Part shown: positions 8,151 to 16,930 of the stretch, one piece after another
How positions within the stretch are numbered: position 1 is the stretch's first letter
Layout of the letters: each line of letters begins with the position of its first letter
Assembly: GCA_965204405.1 (NCBI GenBank)
Contig: CBDBEN010000005.1
Location: forward strand, 3,410,001 to 3,474,000
Length of the DNA stretch: 64,000 nt
Source of the DNA: JANQPX01 sp965204405
GTDB taxonomy: Bacteria; Pseudomonadota; Alphaproteobacteria; Geminicoccales; Geminicoccaceae
Direction: 5' to 3'
Notes under the pieces: model-generated
Seen by the model: only the letters and a program-made list of their open reading frames with translations
Database searches by the model: none
What the model was told of the DNA's origin: nothing
Translations under genes and position numbers: made by a program

Positions 8151-8362
8151 CGATATGTGAGGAACATCACAATCGTTGGGTTTCTGCCGCTTTTTTTCGC
8201 TTTTTGAGAGATTTTTCCTACCTCATTCGAAGATTTGCCCCCCGATCGACGAATATCGATCCAGTCCATATGATGGAATCCGCCTGCCCCTGGAAAAATG
8301 AGCGGCTGCGTGGAAAGCTGATTGCTTCGACGCTCGCCTTCGTTGCTGAGAGATAGGACGTC

Positions 8363-10747
8363 ATGACCATCGCTTCGTATCGCCATCTGAAGACGATCGA
8401 ACAACGCCTGCTTTGGCTTGCCTGCTGGATGGTGCATCATGCCAATCACCTGCGCTCGAAGGACGAGGTGAAGGTCGGCGGTCATCAGGCGTCCAGCGCG
8501 TCGATGGTTTCGATCATGACGGCCCTTTATTTCCATGTGCTCCGGCCCGAGGACCGGGTCGCCGTCAAGCCCCATGCCTCGCCGGTGTTCCACAGCATCC
8601 AGTATCTGATGGGACTGCAGAGCCAGGAAAAGCTGGAAAACTTCAGGGGTTATGGCGGTGCTCAATCCTATCCCAGCCGCACCAAGGACATCGACGACGT
8701 CGATTTTTCCACAGGCTCCGTCGGGCTCGGCGTGGCGATCACCGCTTTTGCCTCGATCGTCCAGGATTATCTCGCGGCAAAGCCCTGGTCCGGCGCCCGG
8801 CCTGACGGCCGCATGATTGCGCTGGTGGGCGATGCCGAGCTGGATGAGGGCAATGTCTATGAGTGCCTGCAGGAGGGCTGGAAACACGACCTCCGCAATG
8901 TCTGGTGGATCATCGACTACAACCGCCAAAGCCTTGATGGTGTGGTTCGCGAAGGGCTCTGGCAGCGAATTGAAGCGATTTTCGAGGCGTTCGGCTGGGA
9001 CGTGGTGCGCCTGAAATACGGCATTCTGCAGCGGACCGCCTTTGCCGAACCTGGTGGCGAGGCGCTCAGAGCCTGGATCGATCAATGCCCGAACCAGCTC
9101 TATTCCGCCCTGACCTATCAGGGAGGCGCTGCCTGGCGAGCCAGGCTAATGGACGACATCGGCGATCAGGGGGCAGTGACCGCCCTTCTCGACAGGAAAA
9201 GCGATGATGAGCTTGCCGAACTGATGGCCAATCTCGGCGGCCATTGCGTCGAAACCCTGGCGGAAGCGTTCGACCGGATCGATCATGACCGTCCCACCGC
9301 GTTCCTCGCTTATACCATCAAGGGCTGGGGCACGCCGCTTGCCGGCCATAAGGACAATCATGCGGGCTTGATGACCCCCGATCAGATGGCGGCGTTTCAG
9401 TCTTCGATGGGCATTCCAAAAGGCGAAGAATGGCATCGCCACGCCGGCGTCGATGACGTCGAGGCGTTCGAAGCCTTCCTGAAAGACATTCCTTTTTACC
9501 GAGAAGGCCCAAGGCGTCACGCAGCCGCGAAGATCGACACGCCGGGGCCTGTCGTCCTCGAGGACTCCGAGCTGTCGACCCAGGCCGGTTTTGGCAAGAT
9601 TATGGACCAGATGGCGCGTTCTGACAGTCCGCTGGCAGCCAGGATCGTCACCACGTCGCCTGATGTCACCGTCTCCACTAATCTCGGCCCCTGGGTGAAC
9701 AGGCGCGGCCTGTTCGCCCGTGATGAGCAGGCCGACACCTTTCGTGACGAGCGGGTGCCGTCGGCCCAGAAATGGCGGTTTTCGCCGGAGGGCCAGCATC
9801 TGGAGCTGGGCATCGCCGAGATGAATTTGTTCCTGCTGCTTGGTGCTGCGGGGCTCTCCCACTCCCTGTTCGGCGAGCGTCTGCTGCCGGTGGGCACGGT
9901 CTACGATCCCTTCGTGGTGCGCGGCCTCGATGCGCTCAACTATGCCTGTTATCAGGATGCCCGCTTCCTCATCGCCGGCACGCCGAGCGGTGTGACGCTT
10001 GCACCTGAGGGGGGCGCGCATCAGTCGATCGGCACGCCGCTGATCGGTATGAGCCAGGACGGGATTGCGGCGTTCGAGCCCGCTTTCCTGGATGAGCTCT
10101 CGACAATCATGGACTGGTCCTTCGATTATCTGCAGCGGGATGGCGAAGGTGATCCCGACGAGCGTACCTGGCTCCGCGACGAGACCGGCGGCTCGGTCTA
10201 TTTGCGCCTTTCCACCCGCCCGATAGAGCAGCCAGTCACGCGGGTGGCCGATGCTTCCTTCCGGCGCGGCGTGATCGATGGTGCCTATTGGTGGCGAAAG
10301 CCGGGTCCAAACGCCGACCTCGTGATTGCCTATCAAGGGGCCGTTGCGCCCGAGGCAATCGCTGCCGCCGGCCGCATCGGCGAAGACCGCCGGGATATCG
10401 GCGTGCTCGGGGTCACCTCGGCCGACCGTTTGAACGCCGGCTGGACCGCCGCCCAGCGCGCGCGCCGCCGCGGGCAGGCAGGTGCGTGCAGCCATATAGA
10501 AAGACTGCTCCAGGATCTCCCTCCCCACTGCACGCTCATCACCGTAATCGACGGCCACCCGGCCACCCTTGCCTGGTTCGGCTCGGTCATGGGCCATCAG
10601 ACCGTGCCGCTCGGTGCCGAGCATTTCGGCCAAACCGGCACCGTCGCCGAGCTCTACCGCCATTTCGGCATCGACGCCGATGCCATCGTCGACACCGCCC
10701 AGAACCTCGTCGCCGGACGCCCGCTGCGCAATCTCGGCGTGGCGTAG
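8363..10747 (+). CDS. Pyruvate dehydrogenase E1-like / transketolase-family enzyme
   Basis: A 794-residue thiamine-diphosphate enzyme related to homodimeric 2-oxoacid dehydrogenase E1 (AceE, near 890 residues). It shows VGGHQASSAS, then VDFSTGSVGLGVAITAFA, the ThDP site GDAELDEGNVYE with DYNRQSLDG, and a second half with LELGIAEMNLFLLLGAAGLS, YDPFVVRG and GHPATLAWFG. No E2 or E3 gene is nearby, so it may act without a lipoyl complex, for example as a decarboxylase or ligase. It starts at the ATG at 8363 after GAGATAGGA. It is followed after 52 bases by a dimethylformamidase-like gene, and the three genes to 13972 look like one operon. Confidence 0.85.
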   Translation: MTIASYRHLKTIEQRLLWLACWMVHHANHLRSKDEVKVGGHQASSASMVSIMTALYFHVLRPEDRVAVKPHASPVFHSIQYLMGLQSQEKLENFRGYGGAQSYPSRTKDIDDVDFSTGSVGLGVAITAFASIVQDYLAAKPWSGARPDGRMIALVGDAELDEGNVYECLQEGWKHDLRNVWWIIDYNRQSLDGVVREGLWQRIEAIFEAFGWDVVRLKYGILQRTAFAEPGGEALRAWIDQCPNQLYSALTYQGGAAWRARLMDDIGDQGAVTALLDRKSDDELAELMANLGGHCVETLAEAFDRIDHDRPTAFLAYTIKGWGTPLAGHKDNHAGLMTPDQMAAFQSSMGIPKGEEWHRHAGVDDVEAFEAFLKDIPFYREGPRRHAAAKIDTPGPVVLEDSELSTQAGFGKIMDQMARSDSPLAARIVTTSPDVTVSTNLGPWVNRRGLFARDEQADTFRDERVPSAQKWRFSPEGQHLELGIAEMNLFLLLGAAGLSHSLFGERLLPVGTVYDPFVVRGLDALNYACYQDARFLIAGTPSGVTLAPEGGAHQSIGTPLIGMSQDGIAAFEPAFLDELSTIMDWSFDYLQRDGEGDPDERTWLRDETGGSVYLRLSTRPIEQPVTRVADASFRRGVIDGAYWWRKPGPNADLVIAYQGAVAPEAIAAAGRIGEDRRDIGVLGVTSADRLNAGWTAAQRARRRGQAGACSHIERLLQDLPPHCTLITVIDGHPATLAWFGSVMGHQTVPLGAEHFGQTGTVAELYRHFGIDADAIVDTAQNLVAGRPLRNLGVA

Positions 10748-10799
10748 CCGGCGGCCACGCGCCGCACTCACCTGAGGACCAGAGAAGGATTGAAGAAAC

Positions 10800-12941
10800 A
10801 TGACCAAGCCGGTTGCTCTTGTTGGGTATGCGGACAGACTTTCCGGGCGGCCGGGGGATGTGATCGAGTTCAAGATTTCGAGCCAGTTGGAGAAGGATTA
10901 CGAGGCGCGGCTTGTCCGGGTGATCTCGGCGGATCCCAATCCCGATGGACCGGGGATGATCGAGGAGGAAGTGGGCGCTGACTTTGCCGGCAGCTATGCG
11001 TCGAGGTCGCAGCCGTTCTATCCCGGATCCTATGTCAAGATCGATGGGCGGCTGCCGCCTCCGGGCGAACAAGGCTTGACCTTGGAGGCGGTGATTTGGC
11101 CGACGCTGATCAACAATCGGGAGCAGGTGATCCTGGCGGTCGGCGACATGGCGCTGGTGCTCCTGGGCGATGGCGCTCTCGGCGGCAGGCTAGGAAACCA
11201 TCGCTTCTCCACCGATACCCCCTTGAAGATTCGCCACTGGTATCGGGTTTCTCTTTCCTATGACCCGAAGAAAAAGAGCATCACCCTGCGACAGCAGGAA
11301 ATCGGCCCGAAGGGACCGGTCGCCGAGCCTGTTATGCGTACCGCCGGTGCCGCCGCCAACGGAGCTGACCCGGCCGAGATTGCCATTGCTGCTCTTGTAG
11401 CCGATGGACAGGCATCCCTGCATTTCAACGGCAAGATCGAAGCGCCCACGATCTACGCCGCCGCCGAACCCGACGGGGCCGCCCTCACCGCCCGCTGGGA
11501 CTTTTCCCAAGGTATCTCGACCACCGAGGTCAGGGATGTCGGCCCTGCCGCCCTGCATGGTGAGCTAATCAACCTGCCCGCGCGAGGTATGACCGGGGCG
11601 CTCTGGGACGGCAGCGAGATGTGCTGGCGGCATGCGCCAGAGCATTATGGCGCCATTCATTTTCATGAGGATGACATTGTCGACTTCGGCTGGGACACCG
11701 ATTTTTCCTGTCGGATCCCGGATGATCTGCCCTCAGGCATCTACGCCGCCCGACTTCGCTCCGGCGAGCATGAGGATGCCATACCGTTCTTCGTCTGCCC
11801 GCCGAAAGGCAAGCATCGAGCCGATCTTTGTGTCCTGGTGTCGACCTTCACTTATTCGGTCTACGGCAACCACGCACGTCCGGATTTTTCTTCAACCTGG
11901 AAGGAGCGCTTCGAAAGGTGGAATGCCTACCCACATAATCCCGCCGAACATCCGGAATACGGGCTTTCGACCTACAACTACCACAGCGACGGCTCCGGCA
12001 TCTGCCATGCCTCCCACCGCCGGCCCCTGTTCAACATGCGTCCGGGCTATGTCACCTTCGGCTATGGGCCGGGCTCCGGCCACCGGCATTTTCAGGCGGA
12101 CAGCCACCTGATCGCCTGGCTCCATGCAAAAGGCTACGATTACGACATCGTCACCGACCAGGAACTCCATGACGAGGGGATCGACGCGATCCGCGGTTAC
12201 AAGGTGCTGACCACGGGGAGCCATCCCGAGTATCACACGGTCCAGACCCTGGATGCGCTGCAGGATTACCGGGATAAGGGCGGCCGGCTGATGTATCTTG
12301 GCGGCAACGGTTTCTACTGGCGGGTCGCCCTTCATGAGAGCGAGCCCGGTGCCATCGAGATCCGCCGGGCGGAAAGCGGCATTCGCGCCTGGGCAGCCGA
12401 AGTCGGCGAGTATTATAACGCCTTCGATGGCGCTTACGGCGGCCTCTGGCGCCGAAATGGCCGCCCGCCGCAGCAGCTCGCCGGCATCGGGTTCTCCGCA
12501 CAAGGACAGTTCGAAGGCTCCTACTACCGGCGAAAGGTTGGCGCTGATGATCCGGATGTCGGCTGGGTTTTCGAAGGCATCGAGGATGATATCCTGGGCG
12601 ATTTCGGCCTCTCGGGCGGCGGGGCGGCGGGCTTCGAGCTGGACCGCACGGACGTCCGCCTCGGAACACCGGACAATGTCAAAATCCTCGCCAGTTCGGA
12701 AAACCACAGCGAGACCTTCGTCCTGGTGCCGGAAGAGCATCTGACCCACATCACCAACTGGCCGAACGAGCCGGTCCAGGACCTTCTGCGCGCGGATATG
12801 GTGTATTTCGAGGTGCCCGGAGGCGGCGCCGTCTTCGCCACCGGCTCGATCACCTTCTGCGGAAGCCTGCCGTGCAACGGCTTCGACAACAATATCTCGA
12901 CCCTGCTGGGCAATGTACTGAACCGGTTTCTTGCCGATTGA
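10800..12941 (+). CDS. N,N-dimethylformamidase large (beta) subunit homologue
   Basis: A 713-residue protein matching the large-subunit domain of dimethylformamidase, an iron amidohydrolase. It has N-terminal beta-rich and LamG-like regions (residues 1-260), then DLCVLVSTFTYSVYGNHARPDF, GPGSGHRHFQADSHLIAWLH, YDIVTDQELHDEG, VLTTGSHPEYHT and RLMYLGGNGFYWRV. The studied Paracoccus enzyme binds iron through two Tyr and one Glu, as I recall; the Glu of HPEYHT is the likely equivalent. The small alpha subunit needed by that enzyme is not adjacent. Homologues of unknown substrate are common, so it may hydrolyse another amide. It lies 11 bases before a dehydrogenase gene. Confidence 0.85.
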   Translation: MTKPVALVGYADRLSGRPGDVIEFKISSQLEKDYEARLVRVISADPNPDGPGMIEEEVGADFAGSYASRSQPFYPGSYVKIDGRLPPPGEQGLTLEAVIWPTLINNREQVILAVGDMALVLLGDGALGGRLGNHRFSTDTPLKIRHWYRVSLSYDPKKKSITLRQQEIGPKGPVAEPVMRTAGAAANGADPAEIAIAALVADGQASLHFNGKIEAPTIYAAAEPDGAALTARWDFSQGISTTEVRDVGPAALHGELINLPARGMTGALWDGSEMCWRHAPEHYGAIHFHEDDIVDFGWDTDFSCRIPDDLPSGIYAARLRSGEHEDAIPFFVCPPKGKHRADLCVLVSTFTYSVYGNHARPDFSSTWKERFERWNAYPHNPAEHPEYGLSTYNYHSDGSGICHASHRRPLFNMRPGYVTFGYGPGSGHRHFQADSHLIAWLHAKGYDYDIVTDQELHDEGIDAIRGYKVLTTGSHPEYHTVQTLDALQDYRDKGGRLMYLGGNGFYWRVALHESEPGAIEIRRAESGIRAWAAEVGEYYNAFDGAYGGLWRRNGRPPQQLAGIGFSAQGQFEGSYYRRKVGADDPDVGWVFEGIEDDILGDFGLSGGGAAGFELDRTDVRLGTPDNVKILASSENHSETFVLVPEEHLTHITNWPNEPVQDLLRADMVYFEVPGGGAVFATGSITFCGSLPCNGFDNNISTLLGNVLNRFLAD

Positions 12942-12955
12942 GATGAGGATGAGTG

Positions 12956-13972
12956 ATGGGTGATCGGATCAAGGTCGGGGTGATCGGCGTAGGCGGTATG
13001 GGGGCCCGGCATGCGAGAAATCTCGCAGCCCTGGTTCCGGATGTCGACCTTACGGCGCTGATGGATCCGGATCAGGAACGGGCAGCATCTCTTGCCGAGG
13101 CATGCGGCGGCGGTATCAGCATCTTCGACGATGGCCCGGCATTGATTCGGGATCCTAAGGTCGATGCCCTGGTCATTGCGTCGCCCGATCCCACCCATGC
13201 GGATCTCGCTTTGGCCTGCCTCGATGCCGGCAAGCCGGTTCTCCTTGAAAAGCCGCTGGCGGCCACGCTGGAAGGGGCAGCCGCTGTCGTGAAGGCTGAA
13301 GAAGCCCTCGGCAAACAGCTGATCCAGCTCGGTTTCATGCGCGTCTACGACCCGATCCACCGGGACGTCCACGCCGTCCTGAAGCGCGGCGGGCTTGGCC
13401 GGTCGCTGATGTTCCGTGGCGTTCACAACAACTTCATGCCGGGGCGCGAGCGCGACATCGCGGATGTCGCCACCAATTCAGCCGTGCATGACTTTCACTC
13501 CGCCCGCTGGCTGATGGCGGACGAGATTGCCAAGGTTTCGGCCCTGAGCGTGCCTATCAGCGCCGATCGGCCGGAAAGCTGCCGGCTGCTGCTGGTTCAG
13601 CTCACCTTCGCAGGCGGGGCTGTCGGGACCATCGAGGTCAACGGTGATTCGGGTTACGGCTATGAGGTGATGGTAGAGATCACCGGCGAGACAGGTGTGG
13701 TGACCAGCGCCGATGCCTCGAGCCCGACGATTCGGGAAAAGGCAATCCGATCGGCTCCTGTCGCACCGGACTGGCTGGAACGTTTCGAGCAGGCCTATGT
13801 CCAGGAGATCAGGGCCTGGGCGACATCCCTGAAGGCAGGAGAGATGATCGGCCCCAGTGCCTGGGACGGCTATATGTCCCTCGCCATTGCCGAGGCCGCG
13901 ATCCGCTCGGTGAACACGGGCCAGCCCATAGAAATCAATGCCATGGCCCGCCCCGCCATCTATTCGGCCTGA
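12956..13972 (+). CDS. Gfo/Idh/MocA family NAD(P)-dependent oxidoreductase
   Basis: A 338-residue dehydrogenase. The N-terminal Rossmann fold has VGVIGVGGMGARHARNL, VIASPDPTHADLALACLDAGKPVLLEKPLA (the EKP motif) and QLGFMRVYDP. The C-terminal domain includes VHDFHSARWLM, with the family's catalytic His region. Members oxidise sugars, inositols or related polyols. I use the ATG at 12956 because GAGG lies seven bases upstream; GTG at 12953 is an alternative. It ends an operon with the E1-like and dimethylformamidase-like genes, so a shared catabolic route for a hydroxylated amide or polyol derivative is possible but unproven. Confidence 0.88.
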   Translation: MGDRIKVGVIGVGGMGARHARNLAALVPDVDLTALMDPDQERAASLAEACGGGISIFDDGPALIRDPKVDALVIASPDPTHADLALACLDAGKPVLLEKPLAATLEGAAAVVKAEEALGKQLIQLGFMRVYDPIHRDVHAVLKRGGLGRSLMFRGVHNNFMPGRERDIADVATNSAVHDFHSARWLMADEIAKVSALSVPISADRPESCRLLLVQLTFAGGAVGTIEVNGDSGYGYEVMVEITGETGVVTSADASSPTIREKAIRSAPVAPDWLERFEQAYVQEIRAWATSLKAGEMIGPSAWDGYMSLAIAEAAIRSVNTGQPIEINAMARPAIYSA

Positions 13973-14070
13973 CAAGCCGAGGATTCCACAGCGTTCCGAT
14001 GTGGCATCGTCCCTACGGACTTGCGGAATAGGTTCGAGACCTTGTAGAAAAAGATCCTGCGAGGTGGGCA

Positions 14071-14091
14071 GAGCTGATAGGTTGTCAGCTC
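14071..14091. terminator. Hairpin downstream of the dehydrogenase operon
   Basis: GAGCTGA (14071-14077) and TCAGCTC (14085-14091) form a perfect 7-base stem with a 7-base loop, about 100 bases after the stop at 13972. No T-run follows, so it is at best a weak or rho-assisted end. Confidence 0.35.
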
Positions 14092-14162
14092 AACCGCTTA
14101 ATCGGGAATTCCTGCGTTGGCACGGTGACCACCGCAAGATGCTTAGTTGGGGCTGGCTAGAC

Positions 14163-14255
14163 ATGACACCAAATCAAGTCTTCGTAGGTACGTTCGTGCT
14201 CGTTCTCATTTTTGCAGCACTGGTTGCCTTCCTGACGCTGAGCGCTGCTCACTAG
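14163..14255 (+). CDS. Possible 30-residue single-pass membrane peptide
   Basis: From the ATG at 14163 the frame reads MTPNQVFVGTFVLVLIFAAL and continues with another nine mostly hydrophobic residues to a TAG at 14253. The polar start, one clean membrane helix of about 21 residues and an abrupt end look like a real small membrane protein. GGGG lies about ten bases upstream. A longer in-frame start at 14139 adds MLSWGWLD. There is no homology evidence, and it lies in the 407-base gap between convergent genes. Confidence 0.4.
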   Translation: MTPNQVFVGTFVLVLIFAALVAFLTLSAAH

Positions 14256-14279
14256 TGGTGTGACCACATCATTTGATTC
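14255..14279. repeat. 25-base dispersed repeat (copy 2)
   Basis: Matches 2635-2659 at 22 of 25 positions. The dyad core here has one broken pair. It starts at the last base of the small membrane ORF. A further hairpin, CTCAGT (14281-14286) with ACTGAG (14297-14302), follows at once and may end transcription. Confidence 0.5.
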
Positions 14280-14380
14280 GCTCAGTTCTCGCCAGGACTG
14301 AGGGTATGCGGCCAAGTTTGGCTGAGCCACGGCTGGAACTTGTCTGTTGAAGACACATAGCTGGTGGCCTGGATAGTCCT

Positions 14381-15244
14381 CTAGGACTTAACGGCCAGCC
14401 TCTGCGGCTTATAGAGGCGAAGGGCGTTGTCCCGGAAGAGCTGTTGCTGGTGCGACGGTTCCTCGCGCCCGACGATCTCCTTGGTGATGGTCACCCACGC
14501 CTCGACGCTTGCATTGATGTTGCAGACCGGCCAGTCGCTGCCCCAGATCACCCGATCCCATCCAAAGCACTCGATGCAATGCTCGACGAAGGGGAGAAGC
14601 GTGTCGAGGGTGGCAGTGCCCGGCGCGCAATAAGCGGTGATGCCGGAGATCTTGCAGGCGAGGTTGGGAAAGCCCGAGAGAGTCTTGATCCACATCCGCC
14701 AATCGCGCGTGTCACCGGATGCGATATCCGGCACGCCGCAATGGTCGAGGATGAACTGGACATTGCTGACCTCGTGCACCAGTTCTGCAGCGATCGGAAG
14801 CTGCCTTGCCAGAAAAGTGATGTCGAAGGTCAGGTCACGGGCAGCAAGCTTCTTCAGGTTTCGGCGAAAAACCGTGGCTTGCGAAACGTCGTCCGCGGTC
14901 TCATGCAGAATTCGTCGAAGGCCGACCACATCGGTGCCCACCACATGGTCGAGCCAGGCATCGAATCCGGCAGCATCTTCGGGGCGCGCATTGGCGATCA
15001 CGCCGCCGATCGTCGTCGACGGATCGGCGACCATCTCGAGCACCGCATCGGTCTCGGCCTGCCAGTCGTCGCAATCCGCTTCCATGAACACCGTGCCGGT
15101 GATCCCTGTCCCGGCACTGGCCTTGAGATAGTCCTCATAGGTAAAGGAGCGTTTCGCCAAGGCTTCGATCTTGTCGGGCCAGCGATAGCCGAAGCGGTCG
15201 CGATAGATGAGATGCTGATGGGTATCGAGAATATCCAAAGGCAC
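14381..15244 (-). CDS. Amidohydrolase 2 family (fuconolactonase/TIM-barrel lactonase-like)
   Basis: A 287-residue metal-dependent hydrolase of the amidohydrolase-related family. The N-terminal DTHQHL gives the HxH metal motif, LDHCGVPDI and CKISG are internal strands, and VIWGSDWPVCNIN holds the C-terminal Asp typical of the family. Relatives hydrolyse sugar lactones such as L-fuconolactone, or decarboxylate 2-pyrones and aromatic acids; the sequence alone does not decide. The start is GTG at 15244 with AGGGA about nine bases upstream. It is divergent from the FMN-dependent hydroxyacid dehydrogenase, a likely partner in sugar-acid or hydroxyacid use. Confidence 0.85.
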   Translation of the reverse strand: MPLDILDTHQHLIYRDRFGYRWPDKIEALAKRSFTYEDYLKASAGTGITGTVFMEADCDDWQAETDAVLEMVADPSTTIGGVIANARPEDAAGFDAWLDHVVGTDVVGLRRILHETADDVSQATVFRRNLKKLAARDLTFDITFLARQLPIAAELVHEVSNVQFILDHCGVPDIASGDTRDWRMWIKTLSGFPNLACKISGITAYCAPGTATLDTLLPFVEHCIECFGWDRVIWGSDWPVCNINASVEAWVTITKEIVGREEPSHQQQLFRDNALRLYKPQRLAVKS

Positions 15245-15595
15245 GTTGAGGGTTCCCTGTCGTCATATGCCCGAACGCCGGTGCCGGCAAAACATCGTTC
15301 GATTAAACCTGACTTTGCGCCGCCGTGAAACGGTGTTTGTCCAAATCGAGGATACTCCGCCAGGATGAATAAAGAAGCCTTGATCTTGGCTTTGCGGCGT
15401 CGATATGTGATAGCTTCACGGCGAAACCAATTGATCAGTTGTGGGCAGAGCTGAAAATACTTCTGGTTAAGAGGCGTGAATCAATGGTCTTCGCTCATGA
15501 AGACGTCAGGCGCCGTAACACCAGCAACTTGCACAGTGATGCGCGGCGGTTGCAGAGACCGTCGCGAAGGGAACGTTCGGAGGCGCTAGACCCCC
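15245..15595. promoter_or_regulatory. Divergent intergenic region (amidohydrolase / hydroxyacid dehydrogenase)
   Basis: This 351-base gap lies between two outward-facing genes and should hold both promoters. I see no open frame with coding character. GGAGG at about 15579 is the ribosome site for the plus-strand gene. No clear operator dyad was recognised. Confidence 0.45.
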
Positions 15596-16876
15596 ATGAA
15601 GTCCAGAAAAAACACCTATAGCCTTGCCGTTTATCGCAGGAGGGCCGAGCGCCGGCTGCCTAAGATGGTGTTCGACTTCATCGACGGTGGTGCCGAGGAT
15701 GAAATCACCACACAACGAAACGAGACCGACTTCGGCGACATCGAGTTCGTGCCGCAGCCCCTGATGGGCACCTCCACCAGGGACCTTTCGATCGAGCTGT
15801 TCGGCCAGCAGCTCTCGATGCCGGTTCTGATCGGCCCCACCGGGCTTAGCGGCATGGTCTGGCCTCATGGCGAGGTTCATGCCGCTGAAGCGGCCAAGGA
15901 TGCCGGCACCATCTACACCATGAGCCACGCCTCCACCGTGACCATCGAGAACCTCGCCAACCAGTCACCGGGGCCGAAGTGGTTTCAGACGTTCATGTAC
16001 CGGGATCGCGGCCTGGTCAAATCGCTCGCCGAGCGCGCCCGGGAAGCAGGCTACAAGGCGCTGGTTCTCACCATCGACAATCAGGTCCTGGGTCAGCGTG
16101 AAAGGGACTTGGAAAACGGGTTCATGATTCCGCCCAAGCCCAAGCTTCGGGATGGACTTGCCTTGGTCCGCCATCTTCCCTGGCTGATGAGGATGGCGCG
16201 AAGTCCCAGGATTACCATGGCCAATTATGCCACCAAGGAGCGCCAGGACATTCTTTCCCTCGGCAAGTATGTTGCGGACCTCCTCGATCCCACCATGAGC
16301 TGGCGCGACGTCGACTGGCTGCGATCGATCTGGTCCGGACCGCTGCTGCTAAAGGGTGTCCTGCATCCGGAGGAAGCACGGCTCGCGCTCGAACATGGGA
16401 TCGACGGCCTGATCGTCTCCAACCATGGCGGCCGGCAGCTTGATGGCGCGATTTCCTCGGTTAGAGCACTCCCGGCGATCGCCGACCAGGTCGCCGACCG
16501 GGTGCCGGTTCTGATCGACGGTGGCATCCGCCGCGGCAGCGACGTCATCAAGGCCGTGGCATTAGGGGCGACCGCCTGTTTGATCGGCCGCCCCCATCTC
16601 TTCGGGCTCGCTGTCGCCGGCAAGGATGGCGTGAGCAACATCCTGGAAATTCTTCGCCAGGACATGGACAGGATCTTGACGCTCGGCGGCTGGGACGGGC
16701 TGTCGGCAATCGACCGAAGCTGCCTTTCCCTGCACTCGGCATGGCAGCTGCGCGGCCACCACGGCGATCACGGAGACCATCACCGCGATCGGCTATTTTC
16801 AGATCAGGACGGCCATCAGAAAATGATCGCCGCCAGCCCAGGGCCAAAGCCTTATGGGCTCTGGAGAGAGGGTTGA
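15596..16876 (+). CDS. FMN-dependent alpha-hydroxyacid dehydrogenase (LldD-like)
   Basis: An L-lactate or related 2-hydroxyacid dehydrogenase. The family core spans residues 1 to about 380: MVFDFIDGGAEDEITTQRNE, PVLIGPTGLSGMVWPHGE, TMSHASTVTIE, LTIDNQVLGQRERD, LLLKGVLHPEEARLALEHG, LIVSNHGGRQLDGAISS (catalytic His/Arg) and VLIDGGIRRGSDVIKAVALG. It normally ends soon after LGGWDGLSAID. Here 45 more residues follow, with a His-rich stretch RGHHGDHGDHHRDR, perhaps from read-through or a late frameshift. The start at 15596 has GGAGG twelve bases upstream. A substrate cannot be fixed; mandelate- or glycolate-type activity is possible. Confidence 0.88.
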   Translation: MKSRKNTYSLAVYRRRAERRLPKMVFDFIDGGAEDEITTQRNETDFGDIEFVPQPLMGTSTRDLSIELFGQQLSMPVLIGPTGLSGMVWPHGEVHAAEAAKDAGTIYTMSHASTVTIENLANQSPGPKWFQTFMYRDRGLVKSLAERAREAGYKALVLTIDNQVLGQRERDLENGFMIPPKPKLRDGLALVRHLPWLMRMARSPRITMANYATKERQDILSLGKYVADLLDPTMSWRDVDWLRSIWSGPLLLKGVLHPEEARLALEHGIDGLIVSNHGGRQLDGAISSVRALPAIADQVADRVPVLIDGGIRRGSDVIKAVALGATACLIGRPHLFGLAVAGKDGVSNILEILRQDMDRILTLGGWDGLSAIDRSCLSLHSAWQLRGHHGDHGDHHRDRLFSDQDGHQKMIAASPGPKPYGLWREG

Positions 16877-16930
16877 GACTACAGACCGATGCGAACCAGC
16901 AGACGGTTGGCGGCTTGGTAATTCCACCTG

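Noticed and set aside
8090..9085. 331-residue minus frame over the candidate small RNA and E1-like start
   Set aside because: It overlaps the E1-like gene and carries no recognisable domain; its C-terminal part lies in the structured non-coding region.
9146..10873. 575-residue open frame antisense to the E1-like gene
   Set aside because: Low-complexity, Arg/Gly/Asp-rich translation without domains. It is the mirror of a GC-rich coding strand; the plus-strand protein has clear motifs.
14026..14044. GGTTCGAGACC resembling a tRNA T-loop
   Set aside because: No acceptor, D or anticodon stem can be formed around it.
14064..14077. 14-base match GTGGGCAGAGCTGA also at 15441-15454
   Set aside because: Several 14-base matches are expected by chance in 64 kb, and the flanks do not match.
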